Shown piece by piece: positions 25,097 through 34,612 of a stretch of DNA of 64,000 nt. Source of the stretch: Luteolibacter sp. SL250 (GTDB lineage Bacteria; Verrucomicrobiota; Verrucomicrobiia; Verrucomicrobiales; Akkermansiaceae); NCBI RefSeq assembly GCF_026625605.1, contig NZ_CP113054.1, positions 4,526,001 through 4,590,000 on the forward strand, in the 5' to 3' direction. The notes beneath the pieces are model-generated. The model saw only the letters and a program-made list of their open reading frames with translations. It had not been told where the DNA came from and did not search any database. The stretch's first letter is position 1. Each line of letters opens with the position of its first letter. Made by a program: the position numbers and the translations under genes.

Positions 25097-27127
25097 ATGA
25101 TTTCCGTCCAATCCCTGCGCGTCGAGTATGGCGCCCGCGTCCTTTTCAGCGACCTCGGCTTTTCGGTGCAGCCGCGGGAGCGCATCGCCTTCGCCGGGCA
25201 CAACGGTGCGGGGAAATCGACGCTGATGAAATGCATCGCCGGGATCATCAAGCCATCCGGCGGCCAGATCAACGCGCCGAAGGGCACCCGCATCGGCTAC
25301 CTGCCGCAGGAGGGCATCCACGTGAAGGGCATCACCCTGTGGAAGGAAACCGAGTCCGCCTTCAGCGAGGCCGTGGCCATGAAGGAGAAGATCGAGCGCC
25401 TTTCCGCGGAGCTGGAAACGCTCGACCCACGTTCCTCCCCCTACGGTGACCTGCTGGAGGAAATCGGCGACCTGGAGATCCGGCTGGATACGATGGACCC
25501 GGACCGCATGAAGCCGCGGATCGAGTCCGTGCTGAAGGGCCTCGGCTTCCAGACGAAGGATTTCACCCGCGACTGCGCGGAGTTTTCCGGCGGCTGGCAG
25601 ATGCGGATCGCGATGGCGAAGCTGTTCCTCCAGGAGCCGGAAGTCCTGCTGCTGGATGAGCCGACGAACCACCTGGACATCGACACCCAGCTCTGGGTGG
25701 AGCAGTACCTGATCAACTACCCGGGAGCGATCATGCTGATCTCCCACGACCGCGGCCTGCTGGACACGCTCTGTACGCGCACAATCGCCTTCGCCCACGG
25801 CCGTGCGGAGGAATACGCCGGGAACTTCTCCTACTTCGAGCGCGAGTCCGTGCTGCGGAAGGAAATCCAGCTCAAGCAATACACCGCCCAGCAGCGTGAG
25901 ATCGCGGAGATCCAGCGCTTCATCGACCGCTTCCGTGCGTCCGCCAACAAAGCGACGCTGGTGCAGTCGCGGGTGAAGATGCTGGCGAAGATCGAACGCA
26001 TCCCGGCTCCCGAGCAAGCGGACGCGGTGATGAACTTCCGCTTCCCGCCACCGCCGAACTCCGGCCACATGGTGGCGAAGCTGGAAGGCGTCTCAAAGGC
26101 CTACGGCCCGCTGCAGATTTTCAGCGGCTATGATTTCGAGATCAACAAGGGCGAGAAGTTCGCCGTGGTGGGTCCGAACGGCGCGGGCAAGTCCACCTTC
26201 TGCCGCCTGATCACCGGGCAGGAAGCACCGGACTCCGGCGAGCATACCTTCGGCCACAAGGTGGCGACGTCCTTCTTCTCCCAGAACCACGCGGACGAAC
26301 TGGACCCTGACCGCACGGTGCTGGAGACGGTGGAGGCCGCCGCATCCCGCGAGTCCATGCCCCACGCCCGGAACCTGCTGGGCTGCTTCCTCTTCCGCGG
26401 TGACGACGTCTTCAAGAAAGTCGGCGTCCTTTCCGGTGGTGAGCGCTCCCGCGTCGCACTGGTCTGCATGCTCCTGCGCCCGGCGAACTTCCTGATCCTC
26501 GACGAGCCGACGAACCACCTCGACATGCAATCGCAGGACGTCCTCAAGCGCGCCCTCGCCGACTATCCCGGCAGCGTGCTGATCGTCTCCCACAACCGCG
26601 ACTTCCTCGACCCGGTGGTGACGAAGACGCTGGAGTTCCGTCCCGGCAAGCCGCCGAAGACCTACGTCGGCAACATCACCTACTACATCGAAAAGGCAGC
26701 CGAGGACAAGGCGCTCGAACTCTCCGCGGCAAAAGCCGGAGCCGCCGCCGCAAAGGCAGCGCCAACGGTCCTGCCGAAGGTGGAGGCCGCTGCTGCAGCC
26801 TCGCAACCACCAGCGTCCCAGCCCGGCGTGAACCGCAAGGAACAACGCCGACAGGAAGCCGAGGCACGCGAACTGCGCTCCAAGGTCCTCAAGCCGCTCG
26901 AAACGGAATTCGAAGCCCTTGAGATCAAGATCGCGGAGCTGGAAAGCGAGCAGGCCAAGCTCACCGAGAAACTCTCCGACCCCGCCGTCAGCGGCGATCC
27001 GACCGCTTTCCGCAATGCGACCAATGACGTCGCGAAGGTGGGATCCGCGCTGGAGACCAGCTACTCGCGGTGGGGCGCGCTGTCCGAGGAGATCGACCGT
27101 ACGAAGGCGCGCCTCGGCGACGCCTGA
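25097..27127 (+). CDS. ABC-F family ATPase (Uup/EttA-like)
   Basis: 676 residues, soluble, with two ATP-binding cassettes and no membrane domain. Walker A motifs are GHNGAGKST (about 34-42) and GPNGAGKST (about 365). Signatures are FSGGWQMRIAMAKL and LSGGERSRVALV, each followed by LDEPTNHLD Walker B blocks. Between the cassettes lies the ABC-F interdomain linker (AHGRAEEYAGNFSYFERES onward). The C-terminus has an Ala-rich hinge and a coiled coil (EFEALEIKIAELESEQAKL). ABC-F proteins act on ribosomes in translation or antibiotic protection; which subfamily cannot be fixed by eye. A possible start at 25079 would add six residues, but TTGACC at 25060-25065 favours 25097. Confidence 0.92.
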   Translation: MISVQSLRVEYGARVLFSDLGFSVQPRERIAFAGHNGAGKSTLMKCIAGIIKPSGGQINAPKGTRIGYLPQEGIHVKGITLWKETESAFSEAVAMKEKIERLSAELETLDPRSSPYGDLLEEIGDLEIRLDTMDPDRMKPRIESVLKGLGFQTKDFTRDCAEFSGGWQMRIAMAKLFLQEPEVLLLDEPTNHLDIDTQLWVEQYLINYPGAIMLISHDRGLLDTLCTRTIAFAHGRAEEYAGNFSYFERESVLRKEIQLKQYTAQQREIAEIQRFIDRFRASANKATLVQSRVKMLAKIERIPAPEQADAVMNFRFPPPPNSGHMVAKLEGVSKAYGPLQIFSGYDFEINKGEKFAVVGPNGAGKSTFCRLITGQEAPDSGEHTFGHKVATSFFSQNHADELDPDRTVLETVEAAASRESMPHARNLLGCFLFRGDDVFKKVGVLSGGERSRVALVCMLLRPANFLILDEPTNHLDMQSQDVLKRALADYPGSVLIVSHNRDFLDPVVTKTLEFRPGKPPKTYVGNITYYIEKAAEDKALELSAAKAGAAAAKAAPTVLPKVEAAAAASQPPASQPGVNRKEQRRQEAEARELRSKVLKPLETEFEALEIKIAELESEQAKLTEKLSDPAVSGDPTAFRNATNDVAKVGSALETSYSRWGALSEEIDRTKARLGDA

Positions 27128-27133
27128 TCCGGG

Positions 27134-28480
27134 TCACTTCGCCGCTTCACGCAGCTCGCGGAAGCGCTCCCGCATTTCCGCGAGCCGCCCCGCTTGGGCC
27201 GGGTCCCCCGCGAGGTCATTTTCCTCGCGGGGATCGTTGGTGAGGTCGAAGAGCTGCTCTTTCCGGAAGTCCGGCCAGTGGAAGTACTTCCAGTCCTTCC
27301 GCACCAGCGCCTGTGACGCGGGGATGAAGTCGGTGTTCCGGATCGTCGCGTGTTCGTAGAAGTATTCCGAACGCCAATCCACCGGATCGGACGAAAGGTA
27401 GAGCGGGGCCATGTCCCTGCCCTGCATGCCTTCAGGAACCTCCGCTCCGGCGGCGGACAGGATGGTGGGAGCGAGATCGACATTGAGTGTCAGCGCGACG
27501 TTGGTCTTTCCACGGACCGCCGCACCCATGCGCGGATCATCCACGATGAGAGGGACACGGATGCTTTCCTGGTGCGGATACCATTTGTCCGCCAGGCCAT
27601 GCTCGCCGTGGAAAAATCCGTTGTCCGTGGTGAAGATCACCAGCGTCTCCCCGCGCACGTTCTGGCGGTCCAGTTCCTCAAGGATACGCCCACAGGTGGC
27701 GTCCACCTCGGAGGCCATGCGGTAGTAGTTCCTCATCATCCGCTGGTATTTCTCCGGCTCGTCGAATCGCCAGTGCCAGCGGACGCGGCCCTCATTTTTT
27801 TCATTCGCGATGAAGGGCGGCAGCCTGCGGAAGGATTCATCCGTCATGTTCGGCGGCACGGGAATCACCTGATCCGCATACAGGCCCATGCTCTCCTTCT
27901 GCGGCAGGAACTGTTCCGGGTTCGCGTCCTCCGCATGGGTGGCGAAGAATGCGACGGTGAGGCAGAAGGGTTTGTCCTTCGGCCTTCCGCGCAGGAACTC
28001 CAGTGAGTCCTTTTCGTTCTTCGCGGTCACATGGATGTCATTCCCCTGTTCGTCCTTCATCCAGTGTTTGCCGGAATAGGCGCGCGCGAAATCAAACCGC
28101 TTCGCCGGGAATTTCCCGCAGTGCCATTTCCCCACATGGCCGAGATGGTAGCCGCTCTCCCGCAGCACACCGGGGAACGTCTGTTCCCAAGGCGTGCGGA
28201 ACATCTGGAATGCCTCATTGCCGTGCCGGGACATCCACTGGCCGGTCAGCAGGGTGGCGCGGCTCACCCCGCAGATCGCGGTGGTCACACGGTTCTCCGT
28301 GAAGCGCACACCCTTTGCGGAGAGCGTGTCCAGCACGGGTGTTTTCAGCACCGGATTTCCCGCCACGCCGAGCGAGTCATGCCGCCAGTCGTCCGCGTAG
28401 AGCAGGACGATGTTCATCGGCTTCGCCCATGCGGCGGAAACAGTGACCCAACCCAGGCAGAGGACCGCGGCAAATCTCAT
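27134..28480 (-). CDS. Secreted sulfatase with a variant CxVSR active-site motif
   Basis: 448 residues with a signal peptide ([19 protein letters not shown]). The sulfatase fold is clear: [16 protein letters not shown] with the metal-binding Asp pair (30-31), the formylglycine motif region [13 protein letters not shown] (Cys70), [12 protein letters not shown] and [20 protein letters not shown]. The usual motif is C-x-P/A-S-R; here the third position is Val. The substrate is probably a sulfated polysaccharide, inferred from the pectate-lyase-like gene whose stop lies 9 bases upstream on the same strand. It converges with the ABC-F gene, leaving only 6 bases between stops. Confidence 0.9.
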   Translation of the reverse strand: MRFAAVLCLGWVTVSAAWAKPMNIVLLYADDWRHDSLGVAGNPVLKTPVLDTLSAKGVRFTENRVTTAICGVSRATLLTGQWMSRHGNEAFQMFRTPWEQTFPGVLRESGYHLGHVGKWHCGKFPAKRFDFARAYSGKHWMKDEQGNDIHVTAKNEKDSLEFLRGRPKDKPFCLTVAFFATHAEDANPEQFLPQKESMGLYADQVIPVPPNMTDESFRRLPPFIANEKNEGRVRWHWRFDEPEKYQRMMRNYYRMASEVDATCGRILEELDRQNVRGETLVIFTTDNGFFHGEHGLADKWYPHQESIRVPLIVDDPRMGAAVRGKTNVALTLNVDLAPTILSAAGAEVPEGMQGRDMAPLYLSSDPVDWRSEYFYEHATIRNTDFIPASQALVRKDWKYFHWPDFRKEQLFDLTNDPREENDLAGDPAQAGRLAEMRERFRELREAAK

Positions 28481-28489
28481 GCGGCTTCT

Positions 28490-29752
28490 TTAGAACTTCG
28501 CAAGCCACTCCGCACGGCCATTCTCCGGCACCTCCAGCTTGCGCTCCGCCTGTTTCAGTTCCGGCCAGCCACCCACATCCTCCTGGGTGTCCGGGATGCG
28601 TCCGGTGCCTTCCTTCACCTGCCGGATGATGCGTTCGTCCACGGGATCCCTGTCCTTCGGACGGGCACCCACATTCGCCAGAACCGCATCCTTCACCTCG
28701 TTCACCGGGATGATCCGCAGGCCGTCGATCTTCACCGGCGCTTCCTTCACGAAGACATCATAGTCGAGGAGCTTCGCCGCCTCGACACTGCCTTCCGGCA
28801 CCAGGTTGCCGCTCACGAAAATCTGGCTCCCCTCGTTGGTCCAGCCGTTTTTCGTGGTCTTGTCGGAGTAGAAATTCACCACCTTGCTCCTGCCCTTGGT
28901 CTCCCTCGCCCGGGTGGGGCTTTCCAGCAGCACGTTCGCCACGGCAGTCAGTTTCGTCGGCAGCCCCTCACCCGCGCCATAGCTGTGCAGCGCGTTGCTG
29001 CCGATGTCATACATCACATTGTTCGCCACGATGGAACTGGTGTTCCCCTTCACGACCGGGTTCCGGTAGCGGTTGTGGGCGAAGAGATTCCTCAGGATGG
29101 TCACGTTCTGCGTGTGGTCGCCGACGAGCAGCCCCATCGAGTGCCCGCCCTTCGGATGGCCCGCCTTGTCCAGCGCCTCCGCGATGATGCAGTCGCTGAT
29201 GGTGACGTCCCTGATGCCCTTGAAATAGGTCGAGATCCCCTCGTCCGTGGACCAAGCGACCGAGCAATGGCGGATCACCACGTTGTAGACCTTTGGATCA
29301 GGAAACTGGCCTGCGGGAACCTTGTCCTCGCCCACGAGCTGGATGCCGTCGCGGTCCTCCATCGACTCCTTGCCCGGCTTGTTCCCCACGCGCATGCGGA
29401 TGTGCTCCACCACCACGTCATGCGTGCGGATGCGCAAGGTCGCATTGCGGAGGGAGATACCCGGTGACGGGGCGGTCTGCCCGGCGATGGTCACGAACGG
29501 GCTGTGGATCGAGAGATCCCTCTCAAGGTCGATGTAGCCCGCCACTTCGAACACGACCAGACGCGGCTCCTTCACATTCTGGAGTGCGTCCCTAAGCGAG
29601 CCGGGGCCGGAATCGGCAAGGGTGGTGACCTTCACCACCTTCCCTCCGACGCCTCCCGGGGTATCTGTTCCGAAACCCTCCGGAGCGGCGGAGAGAGGAC
29701 CTGAAATCAGGATGGCAAGCGAAGCAATAGCGGGTAGCAGGATGTTGCGCAC
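28490..29752 (-). CDS. Secreted pectate-lyase-like polysaccharide lyase
   Basis: 420 residues from a GTG start, with a signal peptide (RNILLPAIASLAILISGPLS) and a right-handed beta-helix of the pectate lyase/PL1 type. Landmarks are TTLADSGPGSLRDAL, VFEVAGYIDLERDL, ITIAGQTAPSPG-like turns, HIRMRVGN, the DGIQLVG Asp-containing segment, VVIRHCSVAWSTDEGISTY and ILRNLFAHNRYRNPVVKG. It is the first gene of a two-gene operon with the downstream sulfatase. A TATTCC element lies 4 bases before the GTG, so the transcript could be nearly leaderless. Confidence 0.88.
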   Translation of the reverse strand: MRNILLPAIASLAILISGPLSAAPEGFGTDTPGGVGGKVVKVTTLADSGPGSLRDALQNVKEPRLVVFEVAGYIDLERDLSIHSPFVTIAGQTAPSPGISLRNATLRIRTHDVVVEHIRMRVGNKPGKESMEDRDGIQLVGEDKVPAGQFPDPKVYNVVIRHCSVAWSTDEGISTYFKGIRDVTISDCIIAEALDKAGHPKGGHSMGLLVGDHTQNVTILRNLFAHNRYRNPVVKGNTSSIVANNVMYDIGSNALHSYGAGEGLPTKLTAVANVLLESPTRARETKGRSKVVNFYSDKTTKNGWTNEGSQIFVSGNLVPEGSVEAAKLLDYDVFVKEAPVKIDGLRIIPVNEVKDAVLANVGARPKDRDPVDERIIRQVKEGTGRIPDTQEDVGGWPELKQAERKLEVPENGRAEWLAKF

Positions 29753-29850
29753 ACCCGGAATACGTGGCGCGCATCACCACATTTCAAAAATTGCATTCAA
29801 CCCCGCCGGAGTCGCACACCGGATGCGTGGGGACGGCTGTTGCCCGAAAC

Positions 29851-30279
29851 TCACCGCCCCTCGTCCGCATCCAGGAACTGGAACATGGTCTCGATTCCCG
29901 CCTCCGGGCCGAACCCGGCTTCCTCGCAGCGGAACCTCAGGCGGTCGCTCGCCTCGTCCTTCCAGCCTCTCTTTGTCATGAAGCCGTTCCAGAGATCGAT
30001 GTCCTGGGGAGTGGGTCGCCGGCCGTTCAGGAACACCCATTCCAGCACGTCCTCATCACTGCCGCCCTGAAGGGTTCTCTCCACCACCGCGCCGTAGTCC
30101 ACTCCGAGGAACAGCGAGCAGCGCCAGTCGAAGGTGTTTTCCTTCGCCCCCAGAAAGTCGACGTAGTCCTGCGGCAGTTTTCCTTCCGCATGCAGCCGGA
30201 TCTTGGAAAGCATGCGGGGGAAATAGACCATCCCACCGGTGCGGTCATAGGGGCTGAGGAGACCGGGAACGTGTGCCAT
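29851..30279 (-). CDS. DUF5069 domain protein
   Basis: 142 residues matching the DUF5069 pattern as I recall it: GLLSPYDRTGGMVYFPRMLS near the N-terminus, KIRLHAEGKLPQDYVDFLG, a WRCSLFLGVDYGAVVERTL block and GGSDEDVLEWVFLNGRRPTP. Soluble and without signal. Function is unknown. The ATG at 30279 is preferred over one five codons upstream because the conserved domain starts here. It is divergent from the CotH-type gene and separated by 98 bases of non-coding DNA from the pectate-lyase start. Confidence 0.8.
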   Translation of the reverse strand: MAHVPGLLSPYDRTGGMVYFPRMLSKIRLHAEGKLPQDYVDFLGAKENTFDWRCSLFLGVDYGAVVERTLQGGSDEDVLEWVFLNGRRPTPQDIDLWNGFMTKRGWKDEASDRLRFRCEEAGFGPEAGIETMFQFLDADEGR

Positions 30280-30360
30280 GCGCCGATCTTCCACAAATCA
30301 CCCCGACCGGCAAATTCACTTTCCCCTTGATTCGGAAACTTTCGGACCAATAACGGAGGG

Positions 30361-33300
30361 ATGGTAAAACCCTCCCCCGGGCCGTCCATACGGTCCGCGT
30401 TCCGGTGTGCCCTCGCCGGATGCCTGTTCACCGTGGCCACGGCCGCACCGGTGGCCATCCCGTTCACGGAGAACTTTGATTCCGGCTCCAGCGTTTTCTC
30501 CGGAGGCTCCGGATGGACCCACACGGGCGGGAAATATCGCGGTGCCATCAGCGGGAACGGAACGTCCTCCGGCAGCTCGGTCGAAGCCCCCGCTTTTCCG
30601 GACGGCTTCCGGATGGAGACGTCGATCTCCGGTGTCACCGGAACGGGGGGAACGAACTCCTGCGGCTTTGGCTTTCTCGGTGCGGCGGCGGGCTTCAGCG
30701 GCACTTCTCCCTACTACCTGGTCGATGTGCGTCCGGCCACCAGCAGGCTGCGCCTCGTGCAGGTGGGCACAACAAATGTTTTCTTCATCAACAATGAGGC
30801 ACTCGCCTTCACACTGGATCCGGCAACCCCGTTCAAACTGTCGGTCGAAGGAACCTACGACGGACCCGTCCTCAGGCTGCGGATCATCGTCTCCCAGAAC
30901 GCGAACCAGTCGATCCACGCGTTCGACGATGACACGCCCCTCACCGGTTCCTTCTTCGGGTTCCGCGTGAGGAGCGAGGGAACATCCGCCACCATCGGTG
31001 CGGATTTCGATGACTTTTCCCTGAGAGGTTATTCGCTGGTGGACTTCACCGGCGCTCCCGCCGCCTACGCCCGGTCTGGCTCTCCCTACTCCTCCACTTT
31101 CGGAGCAACCTCGACTTCCGGAGGGACGGTGGGTTTCTCTCCGGTGGAACTTCCCGGTTGGCTTTCACTCACGGACAACCACAACGGCACCGCCACCGTC
31201 AGCGGCACACCTCCCGCCGGACTCACCGGCTCTTTCCTGATGAAGGTGTGGGCCGACGATTCCAACGGCGCGCCAGCGGTGCAGGAGTTCCCCCTCAAGT
31301 TGCTCGGAATCTCCGGGGTGATGATCAGCGAATTCGTGGCCTCCAACAATGGCGCGCTGGAAGATGAGGACGGCGACGATTCCGACTGGCTGGAGATTTT
31401 CAACGCGGATCCAGACCCAGTGGATCTCGGAGGGTGGAAGTTGAGGGACGACAAGACATCATGGACCATCCCGGCAGGGACCGTCCTCCCCCCCTTCGGA
31501 CATCTGGTGGTGTTCGCTTCCGACAAGAACCGCACCGGCCCGGAACTGCACGCCAACTTCAAGCTTTCCGCGGATGCCGGGGGACAACTCGCGCTCGTCC
31601 GGCCGGACAATTCCATCGCCAGCGAATACACGAACTATCCCGCCCAGCGGAAAGGCGCGTCCTATGGTGTATGGGGTGACTACCAGTCTCGTGGCTACCT
31701 TTCCCCACCGACTCCCGGAGCGGCGAACCCGGCGGAGGGTTATGTGTCGTTCGCGGCCAATCCGGCGTTCTCCATGCAGCGTGGATTTTTCACCTCCCCG
31801 CAGAGCCTCACCCTGGAAGCTCCCCTGGCCGGAGCGAGCATCTCCTACACCCTGGACGGCTCCCTGCCGACCGCGACCAACGGCACGCTGATCACGGCGG
31901 CGGACGCCTCCGCTTTTCCTTCGGGAACGATCAGCATCCCGACCTCCTCGGTGGTCCGCGCCGTCGCGTTCAAGGCGGGCTATCTGCCGTCGCCCGCCGT
32001 CACCCATACCTACCTTTTTCCGGACGATCTGGTGACGCAATCCGCCAACGGCCTGCCGCCCGAAGGTTGGCCGACGAACTCCGTCAACGGCCAGATGCTG
32101 GACTACGGGATGGACCCGGAGGTGATCAACAGCCCGGCAAAGGCGGAGGAATTGAAAGCCGCCCTCCGCAGCCTGCCGACCTTCTCCCTGGTGACGGACC
32201 GCAAACATTTCTTCGATCCGCTCACCGGCATCTATGTGAACGCCTATGGCCGGGAAAAGGAATGGGAGCGCCCCACCTCCATGGAGATGATCCGGCCGGA
32301 CGGGACCAGCGCTTTCCAGATCGACTGCGGTATGAGGATGCGGGGCGGAGTGAGCCGGGATGACTCCAACCCGAAGCACAGTTTCCACTTCTACTTCCGC
32401 AGTGAATACGGGGAAGGGAAACTCAACTACCCGCTCTTCGACGGCGACGGTGCCGCCGAGTTCGACCGCATCGACCTGCGCACCACCCAGGGCAGCAAGT
32501 CATGGCATACCTCCGGCTCGACCGCAGCCAACTACATGCAGGACGAATGGTCGCGTGCCACCCAGGGGGCGATGGGCCACCCGCATGCCCGCAGCCGCTA
32601 CGTCCACCTCTACATCAACGGCCAGTACTGGGGCATCTACGCGACGCAGGAGCGCGCTGACAACGCGTGGGCCGCCTCCTACTTCGGCGGGGAAAAGGAA
32701 GAATACGACATCATCAAGACCTACACCCTTCCCCACCGGGTGGAGGCCGCGGACGGTGACGCCGTTGCATGGACCCAGCTTTTCAACGCCGCCACGGCGG
32801 GCTTCTCCAGCGATGCCGCCTACTACGCCGTGCAGGGCCGCAACCCGGACGGAACGCCCTCCGCCACCCTCAAGCCGCTGGTCGAGATCGACAACCTGAT
32901 CGACTACATGATCCTGAACATGTTCGCCAGCAACACCGACGGACCGGTGAACCCGGGGGACAAGAACGTGCCGAAGAATTTCTTCTGCTTCCGCCCGCGG
33001 GATGGCTCCGCCGGGTTCCGTTTCGTCGCCCATGATTTCGAGGACACCTTCGGCGGCACCGACGTGACCGGCCATCTGACCACCGACGGAAAGCATCCCG
33101 TGGCCGGAGCCACGCTGGTCTATTTCAACCCGCGCTGGCTCCACCTCCAGTTGGTCCAGAACCCGAACTACCTCCGCCGCTTCGGCGACCGGGTGCAGCG
33201 GAATCTTTTCGGCAGCGGCGCGCTCACCGCCTCCGCCTCCACCGCCCGCTGGACCGCCATGCGGGCGGTGCTGGCCCCGGCGATGCTCGCGGAGTCCGCC

Positions 33301-34596
33301 CGCTGGGGGGACTCCTACGGTGAGACCCGTGGAACCGCGGGATACGTGCCGCGGACGGTCGCCAACTGGGAAAGCGGCTGCAACGTGTTCTTCAATCCTA
33401 CGAACTCCTCGGGGACGCTGGTGAGCAGGCCCAACAGCTTCATCACCCTGCTGCGCGGCACCTCCCGCGGCTATGCCCTCTTTCCCAGCACTGATGTCAC
33501 CGCCCCGGTGTTCTCCCTGTCCGGCGGAGTGGTTCCCCCCGGCTCCAGCCTGACCATCACCGGCCCCGCATCGACGGGCATTTTCTACACCCTGGATGGC
33601 ACGGATCCCTCCGGAGGAACAGCGGTTGCCTACACCGGATCCATCCCCCTCGACAGTGCTTCCGTCATGGTGAAGGCACGGGTCAGGCACAACACCACCG
33701 GCGAGTGGAGCACCCTGACCGAGGCCACCTTCACCCATCCTCCCGTCCCCGCCGCACCGGGAAACCTCTACTTCTCCGAACTCCACTACAATCCTGACGA
33801 CGGCCTCGACACCCGTGACTTCATCGAAGTCCACAACCCATCCTCCTCCATCGTCGATCTCACGGGCGTCCGCATCACCACCGGCATCACCTTTGCCTTC
33901 CCATCGGTCCTGCTCCAACCGGGAGCCCGCATCGTGGCGGTCAAAAACCTCGGCGTATTCCGCGCCCTCTACGGCCAGATCCCGAAGGTGGCGGGAGTAT
34001 GGGACGGAAACCTCGCCAACAGCGGTGAAACCATCGAACTGCGGGCCGCTGACAATTCCATCATCGAGAGCCTCACCTACGCCGACGTCCCGCCATGGCC
34101 CACCTCGCCTGATGGCGACGGTCCCTCGCTCGTCCGCATCCACCATACCCTGCAGGCAGATTCCGCCTACAGTTGGCGGGCTTCTTCCGCCTTCCACGGC
34201 ACCCCGGACGCCCCGGATGCCGCCTCTTTTGCTTCGTGGCTGTCGTCCCACCAATTCGCCAGCGCGGCGTCCCCGGCCCCCGGCGGAATGAAAGCGTTGC
34301 TGCACTACGCGACAGCGACCCCACCCGCCGACCAACCGACCGCACCCCTCATCACCCGTGGAGCTGGCACGGACTCCATCACTCTCCGCCGGCCTTTCGC
34401 CGCGGTTGATGCGGTGAGGTTTTTCATCGAGCAATCATCCGACCTCACCAACTGGCCGGTCTCCATCGAGATCGACTCCGCCGCCGCCACCATCCTCAAC
34501 CGCAACGTGGACTCCGGCGGCATCGAGACCCTCACCGTCCGTCTTCCCACAACGGCTCCGGGCACATTCTATCGCCTCCGCTACCTCACCCGCTGA
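30361..34596 (+). CDS. Large secreted CotH-type protein with lamin-tail and chitobiase-like domains
   Basis: 1411 residues. A signal peptide (about 1-29) is followed by a beta-sandwich. A first lamin-tail domain (about 320-430) reads MISEFVASNNGALEDEDGDD. A chitobiase C-terminal-like repeat (about 463-540) contains ISYTLDGSLPTA. A CotH kinase-like domain (about 600-1000) has FSLVTDRKHFFDP, MRMRGGVSR, YMQDEWSRATQG and HLYINGQYWGIYATQERAD. A second sugar-binding-like repeat (about 1050-1125) contains FYTLDGTDPSGG, then a second lamin-tail domain (about 1133-1260, LYFSELHYNPDDG). The end is FYRLRYLTR, common in verrucomicrobial secreted proteins. GGAGGG directly precedes the ATG. Whether the CotH part phosphorylates surface proteins is unknown. 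Confidence 0.88.
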   Translation: MVKPSPGPSIRSAFRCALAGCLFTVATAAPVAIPFTENFDSGSSVFSGGSGWTHTGGKYRGAISGNGTSSGSSVEAPAFPDGFRMETSISGVTGTGGTNSCGFGFLGAAAGFSGTSPYYLVDVRPATSRLRLVQVGTTNVFFINNEALAFTLDPATPFKLSVEGTYDGPVLRLRIIVSQNANQSIHAFDDDTPLTGSFFGFRVRSEGTSATIGADFDDFSLRGYSLVDFTGAPAAYARSGSPYSSTFGATSTSGGTVGFSPVELPGWLSLTDNHNGTATVSGTPPAGLTGSFLMKVWADDSNGAPAVQEFPLKLLGISGVMISEFVASNNGALEDEDGDDSDWLEIFNADPDPVDLGGWKLRDDKTSWTIPAGTVLPPFGHLVVFASDKNRTGPELHANFKLSADAGGQLALVRPDNSIASEYTNYPAQRKGASYGVWGDYQSRGYLSPPTPGAANPAEGYVSFAANPAFSMQRGFFTSPQSLTLEAPLAGASISYTLDGSLPTATNGTLITAADASAFPSGTISIPTSSVVRAVAFKAGYLPSPAVTHTYLFPDDLVTQSANGLPPEGWPTNSVNGQMLDYGMDPEVINSPAKAEELKAALRSLPTFSLVTDRKHFFDPLTGIYVNAYGREKEWERPTSMEMIRPDGTSAFQIDCGMRMRGGVSRDDSNPKHSFHFYFRSEYGEGKLNYPLFDGDGAAEFDRIDLRTTQGSKSWHTSGSTAANYMQDEWSRATQGAMGHPHARSRYVHLYINGQYWGIYATQERADNAWAASYFGGEKEEYDIIKTYTLPHRVEAADGDAVAWTQLFNAATAGFSSDAAYYAVQGRNPDGTPSATLKPLVEIDNLIDYMILNMFASNTDGPVNPGDKNVPKNFFCFRPRDGSAGFRFVAHDFEDTFGGTDVTGHLTTDGKHPVAGATLVYFNPRWLHLQLVQNPNYLRRFGDRVQRNLFGSGALTASASTARWTAMRAVLAPAMLAESARWGDSYGETRGTAGYVPRTVANWESGCNVFFNPTNSSGTLVSRPNSFITLLRGTSRGYALFPSTDVTAPVFSLSGGVVPPGSSLTITGPASTGIFYTLDGTDPSGGTAVAYTGSIPLDSASVMVKARVRHNTTGEWSTLTEATFTHPPVPAAPGNLYFSELHYNPDDGLDTRDFIEVHNPSSSIVDLTGVRITTGITFAFPSVLLQPGARIVAVKNLGVFRALYGQIPKVAGVWDGNLANSGETIELRAADNSIIESLTYADVPPWPTSPDGDGPSLVRIHHTLQADSAYSWRASSAFHGTPDAPDAASFASWLSSHQFASAASPAPGGMKALLHYATATPPADQPTAPLITRGAGTDSITLRRPFAAVDAVRFFIEQSSDLTNWPVSIEIDSAAATILNRNVDSGGIETLTVRLPTTAPGTFYRLRYLTR

Positions 34597-34612
34597 GGGG
34601 CACCGCCGTCCG

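Noticed and set aside
28031-29467. 478-codon plus-strand frame across the sulfatase and pectate-lyase genes
   Set aside because: It crosses the boundary of two well-supported minus-strand genes and is antisense to both.
32500-34434. 644-codon minus-strand frame inside the CotH gene
   Set aside because: Gly/Val/Arg-rich shadow of the plus-strand coding sequence without domains.
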